A DNA stretch of 64,000 nt, from assembly GCA_034440575.1 (NCBI GenBank), contig JAOTOL010001638.1:3271001-3335000 (forward strand), written 5' to 3'. The notes beneath the pieces are model-generated. The model was not told the origin of the DNA. It did not search any database and saw only the letters and a list, made by a program, of their open reading frames with translations. Shown piece after piece: positions 1-10,832 of the stretch (positions within the stretch are counted from its first letter, which is position 1; each line of letters opens with the position of its first letter). The position numbers and the translations under genes were made by a program. This DNA is from Imbricaverruca yamaguchii. Its lineage: Eukaryota > Arthropoda > Thecostraca > Neoverrucidae.

Positions 1-472
1 GAGGCTGCTCCGAGGTTCCCGGACTAAAACTCTACCTGTTAGCGTCGCACACTCCTGCATCTCGCGTCTTGTCTAGCTTTTCTTCCTGGTCGGTACCCGC
101 TGCAGGCTACCACCATTAGTCTCCCACTGCTAGCCTTCCACTACTAGCCCGATGATGTCCACCCTGGCGCAGTCTTCTTAGTGTACTCGTTATCACCCAA
201 GTGTACCCCAGTGCTTCTAGATTGCGTGCTTGTCGCCGTCCCTTTAGCTATGTGGACGTGACCTTCGTACTTCCTCCACATCTCGCTGCATCTTAACTGG
301 AATTAACGCTTGCACATAATAATGGGACGGGGACTGTTCGGGTGCATTTTCGCCTGACTCGACTAATGAGGGCCTCGTCGATGACATGTGTACCATATGC
401 GCCTCTGGCGCGCGTACCACCGGCTCTCGGGGCTTCCGCTACCATGTGTACTAACAGGGTTTTTCTCTCTTT
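1..472. other. No recognisable feature
   Basis: Mixed-composition sequence with no convincing open frame, repeat or RNA. Short open frames here are broken by the trinucleotide repeat that follows and show no protein-like composition. Confidence 0.5.
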
Positions 473-507
473 CCACCACCACCACCACCACCACCACCAC
501 CACCACC
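473..507. repeat. (CCA)n trinucleotide microsatellite
   Basis: About eleven perfect CCA units. It would read as poly-His or poly-Pro on the plus strand and poly-Trp or poly-Gly on the minus strand. Homopolymer stretches in the overlapping open frames come from this repeat and are not evidence of genes. Confidence 0.95.
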
Positions 508-539
508 GCTGCCCGCCTGCCTGGCTGGATGCAGAGCTA

Positions 540-1030
540 ACCACCCCGTAACGCGCAACCGGCCGGTGGCCGACGACGGCCGGCGACCGGCCGAGCACTG
601 GCCGGCCGGCCTGCCGACGCCAGTGGCCGTGGCCGTGGCCGCGGCCACTCTGCACAGCCAGTGTGCCGGTCGAGTGTGAGTGCACGCGGCGACTGTGGGC
701 CGTCGTATGGGGGCGAGCGTGGCGCCGCAGTGCTGGCGGTGGCCGCGCCGTGTGGGGGCGGGCGATGGCCGGGGCGACTGTGGGCCGGCGGTGGCCGCGC
801 CGTATGGGGTCGGGCGGGATGCCGCAGTGCTGGCGGTGGCCGGGGCGACTGTGGGCCGGCGGTGGCCGCGGCGTATGGGGTCGGGCGTGGCGCCGCAGTG
901 CCGACGGTAGGACGAGATTAGGCGGCGAGGCGGTGGCCGCGCGGCTCGGCTTGGCGCGGAGCGGAGCTGCGAACTGCGTCCGGCCCGTGTCGGCGGCTCC
1001 GCCTCCACCAGACGTACAACTGGGTGTGCC
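540..1030. other. CpG-rich, GC-rich island
   Basis: Strongly GC- and CpG-rich stretch in an otherwise moderate-GC window. It could be an unmethylated promoter island, but no TATA box, first exon or splice donor can be tied to it, and much of it is a minisatellite. All three plus frames stay open for long distances, which is what GC-rich repeats do, so I call no CDS. Confidence 0.5.
689..905. repeat. GC-rich minisatellite, about 71-85 bp unit, three copies
   Basis: The motif GCGACTGTGGGCC recurs at about 689, 774 and 845, giving units of 85 and 71 bp. Each unit also contains GTATGGGG and GCCGCAGTG blocks. Units differ by small indels and substitutions. Confidence 0.8.
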
Positions 1031-1662
1031 AAATTCAATCGGGGAAGGAGGCGCGGCAACGCCAACGCTGGCTGCTGCCTCTACATTCATATTGCCATTG
1101 ATGACTGACTTTGATTTGTACTTGTGTTTGCGGCGTATTTTTGTATTTTCGTCTCAGTGGAGGGCCTGCTTCCTCCGTTCTTTTTTGTTGTTGGCCAGCT
1201 TCCTTTCACCTGGCAGCTGGCGGTAGCCGGGCGTGTGTCCGTACTTAATCTCAGCCAAGTGGCTACCTTGTTCTTTTGGACAATCAATTTTTACGTGCAA
1301 TTTATGGAGGCGAAATCTCACACCTCTTGCGTAGTAGGTAGACTCAGCGCCGCCTTGTGTTGGACCGCTATGACGAGGCACCCTTTTGTGTCCATGCTGG
1401 AGCGACGAGAATCACCCCCGTGCCAAACGTGTGCCTTAACAAAGTGCTGCTTAATTTACGTAGAGATCATTTGTTGTCGCAAAGAATAAACGTATATTTA
1501 GGACTAGATTCCGGCGTCTTCCGTGTGCAGTACTGAAGCTGTGTGATGCTCAATCACAGACGGAGGTGCGTATCTACGACCCGGTGGCGCAGCTGGCGGG
1601 GCTGTGGAGCTTGCGCTCTCTGCCGCTTATACGGCCACGTGGCGGGTCAGAAACGTCCGCTT
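1031..1662. other. No recognisable feature
   Basis: An open frame of 121 codons runs over 1124-1489 and ends at an AATAAA-like sequence, but it shows no domain, signal peptide or splice context and overlaps minus-strand open frames. I see nothing that decides coding. Confidence 0.4.
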
Positions 1663-1794
1663 AAATACTGAATGTGTCACCTGTCGCTACTCTTCGCCCG
1701 CAACCAATCGACGTGAGAGATTGGCGACGCTACACGACTCAACGGTCGATGTGTCGTAAAACTGATAACCAACCAAATACTGAACGTGTGACCT
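1663..1794 (+). mobile_element. 5'-truncated tRNA-derived SINE with target-site duplication
   Basis: An insert of about 92 bp (1683-1774) lies between two near-identical 20-bp direct repeats, 1663-1682 and 1775-1794 (AAATACTGAAYGTGTSACCT, 18 of 20 identical). The insert matches the body and tail of the SINE at 45560. It shares the CCAATC-N9-GATTGG stem-loop (1704-1724), the CGACGCT motif and the GTCGA...CGTAAAAC tail, ending in ACCAACC. The tRNA head is missing. This is the normal product of target-primed reverse transcription that stopped early. Confidence 0.85.
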
Positions 1795-1841
1795 CAAGGA
1801 AGTGTGATGCTCGCACAGTCTTCAAATCGTCGTAATTCATT

Positions 1842-2260
1842 GTGAATCCACGTGTGCACAATTGGCCTGACTACTCCCAGACTACACGACCTACGACATG
1901 GTTCGACTATGAATCTGCGCAGGCTTTGGCACTTTACCTTTCAGTCGTGAGATCGTCTAAAACCGGATTCACACAGACACCGGACCGGATAAAAATATGT
2001 GAGGCGGACCGACATCTTTGCCGTACAGTGCAGGTGTACCGGTCCGATCACTGGGAATTTGTTCGACCTCGGTGTGAACCAGTATCGTGCGGTAGCTGCC
2101 AGGCTGCCAGCCGAGTCCGGTCGCCAGACCGCCAGCCCATCCAAGTTGAGCCGCGCCGTACATTTCCGTCGTTCGCCGAGAATATAATTTTCATTTCAGA
2201 CCTCCAACAGCAATATTTCGAGTACGACAATTTAGCACTAGAACGGAGGTGAATGCAGCT
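1842..2260. repeat. Candidate small inverted-repeat element
   Basis: Sequence around 1961 (ACCGGATTCACACAGA) resembles the reverse complement of sequence ending near 2085 (TCGGTGTGAACCAG), so about 1961-2085 may be a short inverted-repeat transposon. No target duplication is clear. The overlapping 136-codon open frame begins at TTG, carries no recognisable domain and is probably fortuitous. Confidence 0.3.
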
Positions 2261-2655
2261 GTACTAATAGACCCTCCACGGAGTTTAGGATGGATATACC
2301 CCGAAACATGAGGCGAAGGTTAGGACGTATGCGTCATAAAACTAAGTCGAGTTTAGGACTAGTAGGACACAACAACGCGATGACAAAATGTATTTAGAAA
2401 TTCACGATGTGAGAGCGGTAGTGCCGGTGTGGAAATCGCCGATATAGGAGTTGTTTTACATTACTTGCGAAGTGCAGTCTGCGAACATTTTGGGTCCAGT
2501 GCGAATCATGAGAATCGTCACTTTAGAAGCAGAGTGGTGCGAGGCAAATATCGATCAGTGCGAGGTGAAAACGAGGAGCTGTCGTCTGAGCTAATCGGAT
2601 TTTTGGTATGTTATTGCTGTTGTCCTGTGTGAAAAGTAATTGTAGATTTCTTAGA
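2261..2655. other. No recognisable feature
   Basis: Unique-looking sequence; no open frame, repeat or RNA signal that I can support. Confidence 0.4.
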
Positions 2656-3420
2656 GGCACACATGGACTAGGAGCTGATACAGGAGAAACCACCTCCTCC
2701 CCAGTGGAAGGTGTGGCCCCTCCGAGAAGGCTTGAGTGCATCCCCCTACCAGAACCCTGATGAGGGGGAGGGGCGAATGCCCTTCAAAGGGGGGCACATA
2801 AGGAGAAACCACTACATTCTATGGGGGTACGCCCTCCATGGAAGATGACTCCATTCCCGGAGGGCTCGAGTGCACACCCTCATATTTGTCATGCATAGGC
2901 GCTCATTCACTGCGCTCAAGTACACCCATCCCTCCAATTTCTCAGCTAGAGGCGCACCTTCGTATAGGAAAAGGCTACAGTGTGCTCGATTGCACCCCAC
3001 CCCTCACTTCGAATTATTCGCAGTTACACCCCACCGAAGAAATTGCGTCTTTCTAGACAAGTGCCACTTTCCATGACAATTTCTGGATTCTCTATCCCCT
3101 CGGATTTATTATCCAGAAGCGTCCCTGGGAGAGGAATGGGGGTGACTTAGAAGGAAAAGGCGCCTTGCTAATATTAGAGCGCCTCAGCGCTTGCATTGTG
3201 TTAGAATGCACCCAAGGGTTCCTCAGGTCCTTCAGCGTAGTCGAGTGCAGCACCGCCTCGATCTTTTCCGCTACAGGCGCCCCTCGGGGAGGAATACGCG
3301 TCCCATTTGAAAGGAAGACACCCCCAGGTACTTTTGCAGCGGCACCCTTACGAAGAAATGGCACCTCTCCAGACAAGTGCCCCCCCCCCCAATGACAATT
3401 CCTCGATCAGCCCCTGACCT
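2656..3420. repeat. Family C cluster (nested or tandem DNA-transposon fragments)
   Basis: Several degenerate units carrying CTCGAGTGCACCC-like and GGCGCCCCT-like blocks. Two internal ends, at about 3070-3100 and 3395-3415, read on the minus strand as the family C terminus (GATCYAGRAATTGTCAT). The same terminus occurs at 10670, 12600, 12735, 20410 and 23200. The clustering suggests repeated insertion or tandem duplication of one non-autonomous element. Confidence 0.6.
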
Positions 3421-3785
3421 GGGCAGGTATAGAGAAACCTGGTGCTGGAGTACATGCGTGAACCAGCGAACATCTCGGGCGTTCTGCGGCAGATCCGTCG
3501 ACGGATGACATCCCATCCCTCATATTTATTTGTAAATATGCATGCAGGGTTATCTAATGCTGCGGTTCGAGTTGTGAAACTTTATGTTCGATCCGAGTAC
3601 CGGTCACGGAGTCATAGCCCCAGGTACTTTGTGAAGTAATGTTATGTTTGACAGCACAGGTTGGCTTCTGAAAATTGTTGGGATGACCAGGTGCGGCGGA
3701 ACGTTTGACGGTAGGAGAGGGGGAACAGTGGGGTAATCGGTACTCTTATAACGCACCATTCCCAAAAGCGTACGCCAAGAGTTCG
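3421..3785. other. No recognisable feature
   Basis: Nothing supportable; short frames only. Confidence 0.4.
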
Positions 3786-4595
3786 TTTTTCCCCGTCTCT
3801 GATCAGATCCTCATACCACGCCTCAAGGTGGAGGGGGCGGATAGTAACCCCACTCTAATGTCCAAACTAAGCACCCACGGAAACGAAAGAGGTGTCATCG
3901 GAAAGCACTCTACGAGTCAGGCCCGGGTCCACCCCAAAACAATTTTTTTTCCCCAAAAGTGACGTCACTAGAGGGCCTAGATTTTCACGACTTACATTAT
4001 GTTTTGGCTCTGGGGAGTTCGTTTTGGGGGATATGAGAAGAAAAAAATATTTGGCATCAGAAGGGGACAGAGAAATCGACTAACGCCATACAATTTTTGG
4101 GCCACCCAAAAATCTTCTTTTTTAAATTTCAGAATGCTTAGTTTTCAAGTTTTCTTTAATTTTCCTTTTCTAATTGGTAGAGCAGACCGAAAACATTTTT
4201 CGAAGTTAAATTGCTCCAATAAAATACTTTAGCCAGAATCTTCTATTTGAACACTAACAAGCAAATATGCAAGAGTAATAAGCAATAAAAAAAAATCCTC
4301 GTACGTTTTGTTGCATCCGTAAAGATACGCAAACGCTGAAAGTTCCATGAAAATACCTGCGTCTGTTAGAGCGAGACGACTGGTTGAACTGTTTTGAGGT
4401 AACCATACTTGACCTAGACCAACTCGTTGACCCTAGATGACCTGACTTGAACAGTTTGACATAACATGCCGAATTGATGTGGGAAAAGTTATGCCAAATT
4501 TCGGCGCGCTACTGCGCGCCTTTCGTTCACTATCCGCGAAAAAACATGAGGGGGAACAGTTGAAGACCCACACCCTCCGAGACGGCGCGGGTTAA
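3786..4595 (-). mobile_element. Family A element, copy A1 (TTAA-bounded, non-autonomous)
   Basis: Reverse-oriented copy of the repeat also seen at 7166, 17861, 26198, 27096, 37075 and 48608. The end at 4595 is intact (GACGGCGCGGGTTAA) while the other end is degenerate. The element has no coding capacity. It carries TGACGTCA at 3960-3967. I infer a piggyBac-like non-autonomous element from the TTAA boundary and short terminal inverted repeats. Confidence 0.85.
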
Positions 4596-5402
4596 AGTGC
4601 TTGTTAAAACTCTTTCAAGGTTCACGCAAAATACTCAATATTCCTATGGGCATTTCTCACAATAAAAAAATCACGGAAAGAAGAAAAAGGTGCAACCACG
4701 GAATAACCGTTTGCGCCTTCAGTAAATAACAAGCTATGAGGTATGGTGAGCCAAGACTCAATCCAGTATTATTACTGTGGGGGTGAAGCATGAACTTTCA
4801 GATGGCGCAAGCTAATGCCACATATAGATACAGTGGTTGATTTAACTTATATTTAATTAACTTATCCCATGGTTAGCAACAATTTAGCCCCATGGTGGGG
4901 TTAGTTGATGAATCGGTAGTTTCGCGATGTTTTGCTCCCTGTTGGAAAGCTCAGAGGATGCCAATGATAAACATATATGTGGGATGCTGTTAGAATGCCT
5001 AGGCTCGGCGTAAACAGGGGCGTTGGTTTGTATACTTTTGGATAGGTATATGCTCCCATGTTCAATTTTGCCCATCCAGCAGTGAATTCCCCCTCCCCTC
5101 TACCCCCGCCAATATGAACTTCCACCAAAAAGCATAAAACTGCGGGCTGTGATTGGAGCAGAAGTACCGATAGCCCCGCCGATGGTCCTGGATCAAGGGA
5201 CGTCCACTCCTTCACTCTGGTGATCTGTCACTGAGGATGGTTTTCAGTCGATGGACCGCTCCGTTAACGTCGCGACTATACCCTGTAGTGCGGCCAACGT
5301 ACTGGTGTCCAGATACACTGCGCTGACTGGCACCGTCTGCGCTGCTGAGTATCCTGCCACCATTGCTGACACCAGGCCTGAAGCTGGGGCTTCAAGAATC
5401 TG
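4596..5402. other. No recognisable feature
   Basis: AT-rich then mixed sequence. The minus-strand open frames at 4884-5215 have no domain-like content. Confidence 0.4.
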
Positions 5403-5648
5403 TCAGCTGCGGTAGCCAGTTGGCCCAGAGGAACTTCCTCTGTCGGCAGTGATAATGCTGCTTAAGCTGCCTGTGGTAGTCGTCGAAGAAATAATCGTCA
5501 ACCGCTCACGGACGTGCAGGGAATCTTCTGTGGTATCCAGTTCTGAGCGCATCCGCAATAGCAGTTGGAACAGCTTCCGGTCTTCGAGCTGCTGGTGGGG
5601 CAACAGAGCTTCCAGGAGGTCCGCTCGCGATTGCGCCAATCTACGGCT
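5403..5648 (-). CDS. Candidate terminal exon, unknown protein
   Basis: A minus-strand open frame of about 80 codons ends in TAG at 5403. Its first half is Leu/Glu/Arg-rich and looks amphipathic or coiled-coil (LLEALLPHQQLEDRKLFQLL), followed by a Ser/Thr-rich tail. No ATG starts it: the frame opens just after an in-frame stop, next to a possible splice acceptor (GGCTAG). It would therefore have to be a 3' terminal exon of a spliced gene. The composition resembles the C-terminal part of small regulatory or transposon-derived DNA-binding proteins, but no family can be named. It could equally be a relic or chance. Confidence 0.25.
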   Translation of the reverse strand, partial: SRRLAQSRADLLEALLPHQQLEDRKLFQLLLRMRSELDTTEDSLHVRERLTIISSTTTTGSLSSIITADRGSSSGPTGYRS

Positions 5649-5649
5649 C

Positions 5650-7165
5650 TAGCCGTCAATAAGGGTCACAAAACCTATGTGCGTACCTAGACATTATTGG
5701 GATATTTAGGAAAGCTTTCGCAACTGCCAGGCTGATTTAATATCATAACATCCTACATGAGGTGTTACAGAGGATCCCATACCATCAGCAGGTAGACCAT
5801 AGTCCTTCAGTTATGAGTTCCTGCCCCTGAGATATGGAATCCCGTAAGAGGTACCTATTTAACTTCAGTCTGCATACATAGGCTGGTAGAAGGCACACAG
5901 GCAATGTAATGCTATTTAGCCTATTATCAACTGGAGTTGTCAACTTGTCAACTTGAGTTGAGTCAACTTGTCAAATATTTGACATCGCTACAAACCGCCT
6001 GAGCCAAGTTGCCAGAGCAATTCGCAGAATTTGAATTATTTAAAATCAATGGACTATGATGACTCAATCCTTGCGGATGACTCAATCAATACTATTATGG
6101 GATGTTCATGGATGGAACAGCATTCCCATGCTTAGGAATAGCATGGGAACAGTTTGGCCTTAAAGCCCATGAACCGCTTCGGCAGGTTTGGGCCATGTCG
6201 CCCTCCTCAAAACGGCTGGAGCAGATCCAAGCAGTTTTGATATTTATCTAATTAGGTACCTGCTCGCCGGTGCACCCACCCCCTTCTCTGCATATTTCGG
6301 AAAGCTAAAACACGAAATGCCAGGCTTGTTCCTAAAAGATGAACTGCACGTAGCCACAGAACATAAATAAATTCTTCCTGAGTAGCTAAAAGTCTGGAAT
6401 ACCTACCTATAATATATCGCACAACTCATGTAGCTGTACTTCCAGAAATATGCTTCAAACTCCCGTACCAATGGTTTGAAAGGCCGCTTAAGGGCTCTAT
6501 ATTCTAGCGCAGCATATGCGAAGGAAATGTCTAATAATGACGCCCCCAAAAACTAGTGGCTCTATGGTCGTCAAAGGTGCGGTACCTGCGTCATACCTTC
6601 GCGACGCACAGTTACATGCTGACCAGTGATGGCCGGCCGGCTCACGCTGTTTTGGCCCGTTTGCCGTTTATCGTGTCTTAGTGAATTGTGCACTGTTGGA
6701 TTCTCTATACGATGTCAGATTTTATTATGGCCCTCCTTTATGCACGCTAATAAGGAATAGCTCTTATTTCGTGGCGTACGGGAATATTTTGACTTTCCTT
6801 CGACAAGCACCCTTTGGGGTGATATTTCGCCACCAGGGAGGATTAATTACAGGCTATAACAGCATCACCGCATATCGTTCTTAATTCAATTATCGGTGCA
6901 AAATGATCCGGATAGTCGACGTCGCCCAAACACCAAGTCATCATCAATGCATCTATTAATCAGACCCACCGTATTTTTACATGTACCAAGAGAAAGCAAT
7001 TATGTGAAAAATTGAATACAATATGCACCGAAGTAAATGCAGGTCATGTTGATTACTGTTAAGGCATTAAGTGTTTACATCTTGAAAGATAAAAATAATT
7101 TACCTTCATCAATAAAATTGACGTAGAGGTAGATGGGAAATTGAGGTCACCATGACCTGTTGCTC
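5650..7165. other. No recognisable feature
   Basis: About 1.5 kb of AT-rich sequence with only short, uncharacteristic open frames. A CAACTTGAGTTGAGTCAACTTG-like run of short inverted and direct motifs near 5935-5965 is the only local structure seen. Confidence 0.4.
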
Positions 7166-7999
7166 TTAACCTGCCCTGTCTCTGGTGGGTCTCCAACCGC
7201 CCCCCCCCCACAGTTTGTTTCGCGGATGGTGAACGAACGGCGCGCGGCAGCGCGCCAAAATTTGGCATACCTTTTCCCATATCGATTTGGCATGCGGTTT
7301 CAAAATTTTGAAGTCAGGTCATCTAGGGTCAACGAGTTGGTCAAGGTCAAGTGAGGTCACCTCCGAAAACGTTAAACCAGTCGTCACGCTTTAACGGATA
7401 CAGATATTTTGATGAAACTTTCAGCGTTTGCTTACCTTTAGGGGTGCAACAAAACGTACGAGTGGATGTTTCATTTTTCCCTTTTTAGACTGCATGTAAA
7501 TTTTGCATATTTGCCTATTTTAGTTCAAATCGAAGATTCTGGCTAAAGTAAATATTTTTTTATTAGGGTAAGTTGACTTCTAACAACATTTCTCGGTCTG
7601 CTCTTCCCATTAGGAAAGGAAAATTAAAGACAGCTTGAAAGCTCAAAATTTCAAAATTTCAAAACCAAGTTTTATGTTGGGGGACCAAGACATGTATGGC
7701 CCTGGTCGATTTTGCTGTCCTTTTCTGATTCCAAATAAATTTTTTCCCTCTCAAATATCTCCCAAAATGAACTTCCCAGAGCCAAAAACATAATGTAAGT
7801 TGTGAAAAAAGTGAAAATTTAGCTCCCTAGTGACGTCACTTTTGGGGGGGGGTGGGTCCTGGCCCTACTCCTCGAACGCTTTTCGATGACACCTCTTTCG
7901 TTTCCGTGCGACGCTTAGTTTGTATTTTAGAGTGGGGTTACTATCTGCCCCCCCTGAGACGGGGTGTGAGTATCTGACCGGAGAGACGGCGCGGGCTAA
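7166..7999 (+). mobile_element. Family A element, copy A2 (834 bp)
   Basis: Near full-length copy: TTAA at 7166-7169 followed by CCTGCCCTGTCT, and AGACGGCGCGGGCTAA at the other end, where the final TTAA has mutated to CTAA. It carries two AGGTCA half-sites spaced by four bases (7344-7359) and TGACGTCA at 7831-7838. There is no transposase frame. Confidence 0.9.
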
Positions 8000-8440
8000 C
8001 ATGCTTCAACAAAGCGGCACATTCGCACGTAGCAACTTGATAAGTTGTTCGGATGATTGTGCCTCTCGAGTAGAAGAGGTATCCCTGCAGAGTATTCAGG
8101 TGCACCTCTACTCCTAACCTAAAAACACCCACAAAATAAGCGGTGCCCTGCTCAATATTCCTGGATTCACCGCTGCCATTGAACCTTTGAGGAAATGGTG
8201 AGGTAGTACTTGTATCCTCCAAGATGAAGATCCAGGGAAGAAGCTTGGTACCTCTACTCCATAGCTGGACATCCTGGGTGCGTCGAGAGTCTGTACCCCT
8301 ACCTTCGTCTGGTACCTTGCTAACGGTAATTTTTAATTTCCCCAATTAAATCTGAAGGCATGTCCTGAACATATGCAATTGGACCGCCCTGGCTAGGTGA
8401 GAGGCCTCCAGCCCTACTCTACTCTGTCGGCATCTATTTT
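8000..8440. other. No clear feature; minus-strand open frame continues in from A2
   Basis: A minus-strand open frame spans 7941-8345, but its C-terminal third lies within transposon A2 and its N-terminal part has no recognisable domain. I do not call it a gene. Confidence 0.4.
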
Positions 8441-8612
8441 GTTGTTTATTGGTGGTTCAGGATGCAATTTATGCACAATCACGGCTAGTGGCCCGCCCCA
8501 CACTGTTTCGCCAGTGGGTCGCGATATTTGAAATGTCCTAAGTGGTGCGGCTGTTGAACCCGGGACCTTAGTATCCAAAGCTCAACACCTTGACCACTCG
8601 GCCACAAACGCC
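8441..8612 (-). mobile_element. tRNA-derived SINE (Ser/Leu-tRNA-like head)
   Basis: On the minus strand the head at about 8612-8545 reads like a tRNA gene. TGGCCGAGTGG is a good A box and GGGTTCAACAGCC a B box, together an internal RNA polymerase III promoter. It is followed by about 100 bp of unrelated body and an A-rich tail (CCAATAAACAACAAAAT) at about 8441. It is not a functional tRNA gene: the acceptor stem does not close and the variable region is not intact. It belongs to a different SINE lineage from the copy at 45560. Confidence 0.75.
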
Positions 8613-9075
8613 CGTCGTTATCCAGCTTAGCCACGGTATCATCCTTACTGATAGGTGATTCTACATTAACGTTGGGGTTGGTTTCAGAGCTAACATGCAA
8701 CCGGAATGGTTTTGGGTTAGTTTAAATGCATCTGAAGTGCCTATGCTAATGTACGTACTGCCATTCCTGCTATTAGTATACTTCTATCTTCAGCTTTGGT
8801 TAATTGGCCGCTACAACACAGGAAAAATAGGCTATGCAGTTAATTGCAAATGCATTGATTATTTCAATGTCATGCAGATGGGGGGCTAATTATCATTCGC
8901 AACAGAGCGTTAACACTCGTGGCAGAGGCGTATGTTATTGAATTTTAGGAAGTGAGTTTGAAAGGCGTCTTAACACACAATTTATGTACTGAAATTATTA
9001 ACAATTCGCTGGTATATGTGCCAATCAATTTGGAACCTCGACCAAGACAAATACATACAAACTTACCATTAGTAT
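8613..9075. other. No recognisable feature
   Basis: AT-rich unique-looking sequence. Confidence 0.4.
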
Positions 9076-9151
9076 CTGTGCACCAAGCCGTATAACCACT
9101 GCAGTTGATGCGCCCTAAAACCCAAATAACTAACTAACTGTGCACCAAGCC
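9076..9151 (+). mobile_element. SINE-tail-only micro-insertion with 14-bp target duplication
   Basis: A 48-bp insert (9090-9137) lies between perfect 14-bp direct repeats CTGTGCACCAAGCC at 9076-9089 and 9138-9151. The insert begins GTATAACC and ends in an (AACT)-type tail. It aligns throughout with the inserts at 28131, 38071 and 60517 and with the 3' tail of the SINE at 45560. It is the most diverged of the four. Confidence 0.88.
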
Positions 9152-9321
9152 CTCTTGTAAACCATGATTTCATTCGCACGTTAAATGAACAGGTTTTCAC
9201 GACGGGAGAATCACCTGCAAATGCAATCAGCTGTCGTGGTCCTGGTGGCCCAACCGTATCTCGAAGAACAGTGCCGTAAGCAGAATGTCGGACGCTGTTG
9301 GACGCTGCTGATAGTATATAT

Positions 9322-9334
9322 ACCTAACCTAACC
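9322..9334. repeat. Interstitial telomere-type (CCTAA)n tract
   Basis: Two and a half CCTAA units, the arthropod telomere motif, directly abut the 96-bp hairpin that starts at 9332. Confidence 0.6.
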
Positions 9335-9427
9335 TGGCGTCTCGCAACGATGCTAATAACCATTGCCCTCACGGGAAGATATTCCCGTGAGGGCAATGGT
9401 TATTAACATTGTTGCGAGACGCCAGGT
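9332..9427. repeat. Near-perfect 96-bp hairpin
   Basis: Two 46-bp arms with two mismatches and a 4-nt loop (GATA, at about 9378-9381). Arms begin ACCTGGCGTCTCGCAACG and end CGTTGCGAGACGCCAGGT-like with two changes. It could be a fold-back transposon, an inverted duplication made at a break, or, if transcribed, a miRNA- or siRNA-type precursor. No target duplication is evident. Confidence 0.85.
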
Positions 9428-10409
9428 GGTGACCACTCAGCCCGCGCTTTGGGGCGCGGCGAGCAACTGCAAAGGAAGAACTCCGACGAACGAGTAAGTA
9501 AATGCTATTATTCACACTCTGCTAGTATTCCTCACATTGGTTGAAAATGTCGCAAGCTGATTGGCTGACACCAAGGATACCGGCGAACGACAACAGTGCC
9601 AAGAAAGTTAACCTTCATGACCCGGTTAGAATTTTGCTTCCTGTTCGCCTCTGGGGAGCTCGAACTTTCTCTGCAACTGGACCGAACTAGCAAAGCGTAA
9701 CGTTGGGAAGGGCGCAAATCCCGCTAAGCTACCATGTGTTCAACCTAAAACGGACACACCAACTGGTACAGTCTCTCTTTATAACGAGTATGCGGTTTGG
9801 CGTTCTATATTTCTTTGTCACCGTAGGTAAAAGCTGCTGGTTATGGAGATATAAAACTTCAGGAGTTGTGTTCAGGGACTACGATAATTCCATAAACAAA
9901 GCTTAAGCCTAGCCTGAGGAGCGGGGTGTTGCGGTATTAACCGGTTGAGTTGGCGTGGAATTTTCCATACCCATGTACTTTCCAATACGCAGCATGTGAC
10001 AAAACTTCGGTGAAATAAGCTCGTCTGCGGTATCTCCTCATCGATGCTTAATGTTGTCGCCTTCGTGGAACAAGTGAAAGCAACATGTTTCCATTTTGAT
10101 AAGAAGCAGAGTTATGATGACTTCGGCGATGGGCGAGCAGTGCTTACAGCAGTACATCACATATTGGCTGCACTGAAAAACAGCTTGATAACAGGTTCGT
10201 TAGGTTGCACACGAAAGGACATTTATCGGACTCAATGTTTTGAGTGAGTGCCGTTTTTAGATAGTGGGCACCTATAACTTGAGGGTTTATGTCGTAGACG
10301 AGGTAAGTTTCTCAATATTCATGCGTAATTATATCGAGGCATCGTGAGAAATAATACAGATTTCAAGTTTTACCAGGTTGCGGCTACCATGAGAATAGAT
10401 GCTTGACTC
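9428..10409. other. No recognisable feature
   Basis: About 1 kb without supportable coding or repeat content. Confidence 0.4.
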
Positions 10410-10765
10410 ATCGTGCATTTTCTTCCCATGGCGTCCGGCCACCATGGCTATGCAATCCGTCCGGAGTTGCCCAGCTACTCGGCGACTGCATTCCGAAGTG
10501 TGCTGATAATTATAGAGAAAACGTGCGCTGATCCGTGTGTGCCCCGCACCGAGCAGCGGTGTTCGGAATACGGCGTGCGTATCTGCGCCTGTTGAAACAC
10601 GTGAAGTGTTTGTTGAATTCAGAACACTCACTTCATAAGCATGGTAAGCCCGCCAGGTTGCGCTTGGCAAGGGCATATCCAGTAATTATCACTGGGGAAG
10701 GGGCGGATTTCCCAGGAGGGGTTCCTTCAGCGGAAAAATTGCTAAATGGGGAGGGGTAGGGGAAG
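10410..10765. repeat. Repeat D copy 1, running into a family C end
   Basis: The segment 10540-10680 matches 12450-12600. Both carry CCCCG(C/A)ACCGA, then AATACGGC and GTGTGTTGAATTC-like blocks. At 10670 it runs into a family C terminus (ATATCCAGTAATTATCAC). The two copies flank B1, so the locus may be a local duplication. Confidence 0.6.
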
Positions 10766-10832
10766 GGGTATCCGAACACGTTCTGTTTACCGAACGCCTA
10801 CATTTGCACACCTCCGGCGTCCCGTGGGGCGC

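Noticed and set aside
293..1226. Several long overlapping open frames with poly-His, poly-Trp or poly-Gly
   Set aside because: They read through the (CCA)n repeat and a GC-rich minisatellite; all frames are open at once and none has domain content.
7941..8345. 134-codon minus-strand gene
   Set aside because: Its C-terminal third is inside transposon A2 and no domain is recognisable.
8441..8612. Functional tRNA gene on the minus strand
   Set aside because: A and B boxes are present, but the acceptor stem does not pair and an A-rich tailed body follows; it is a SINE.
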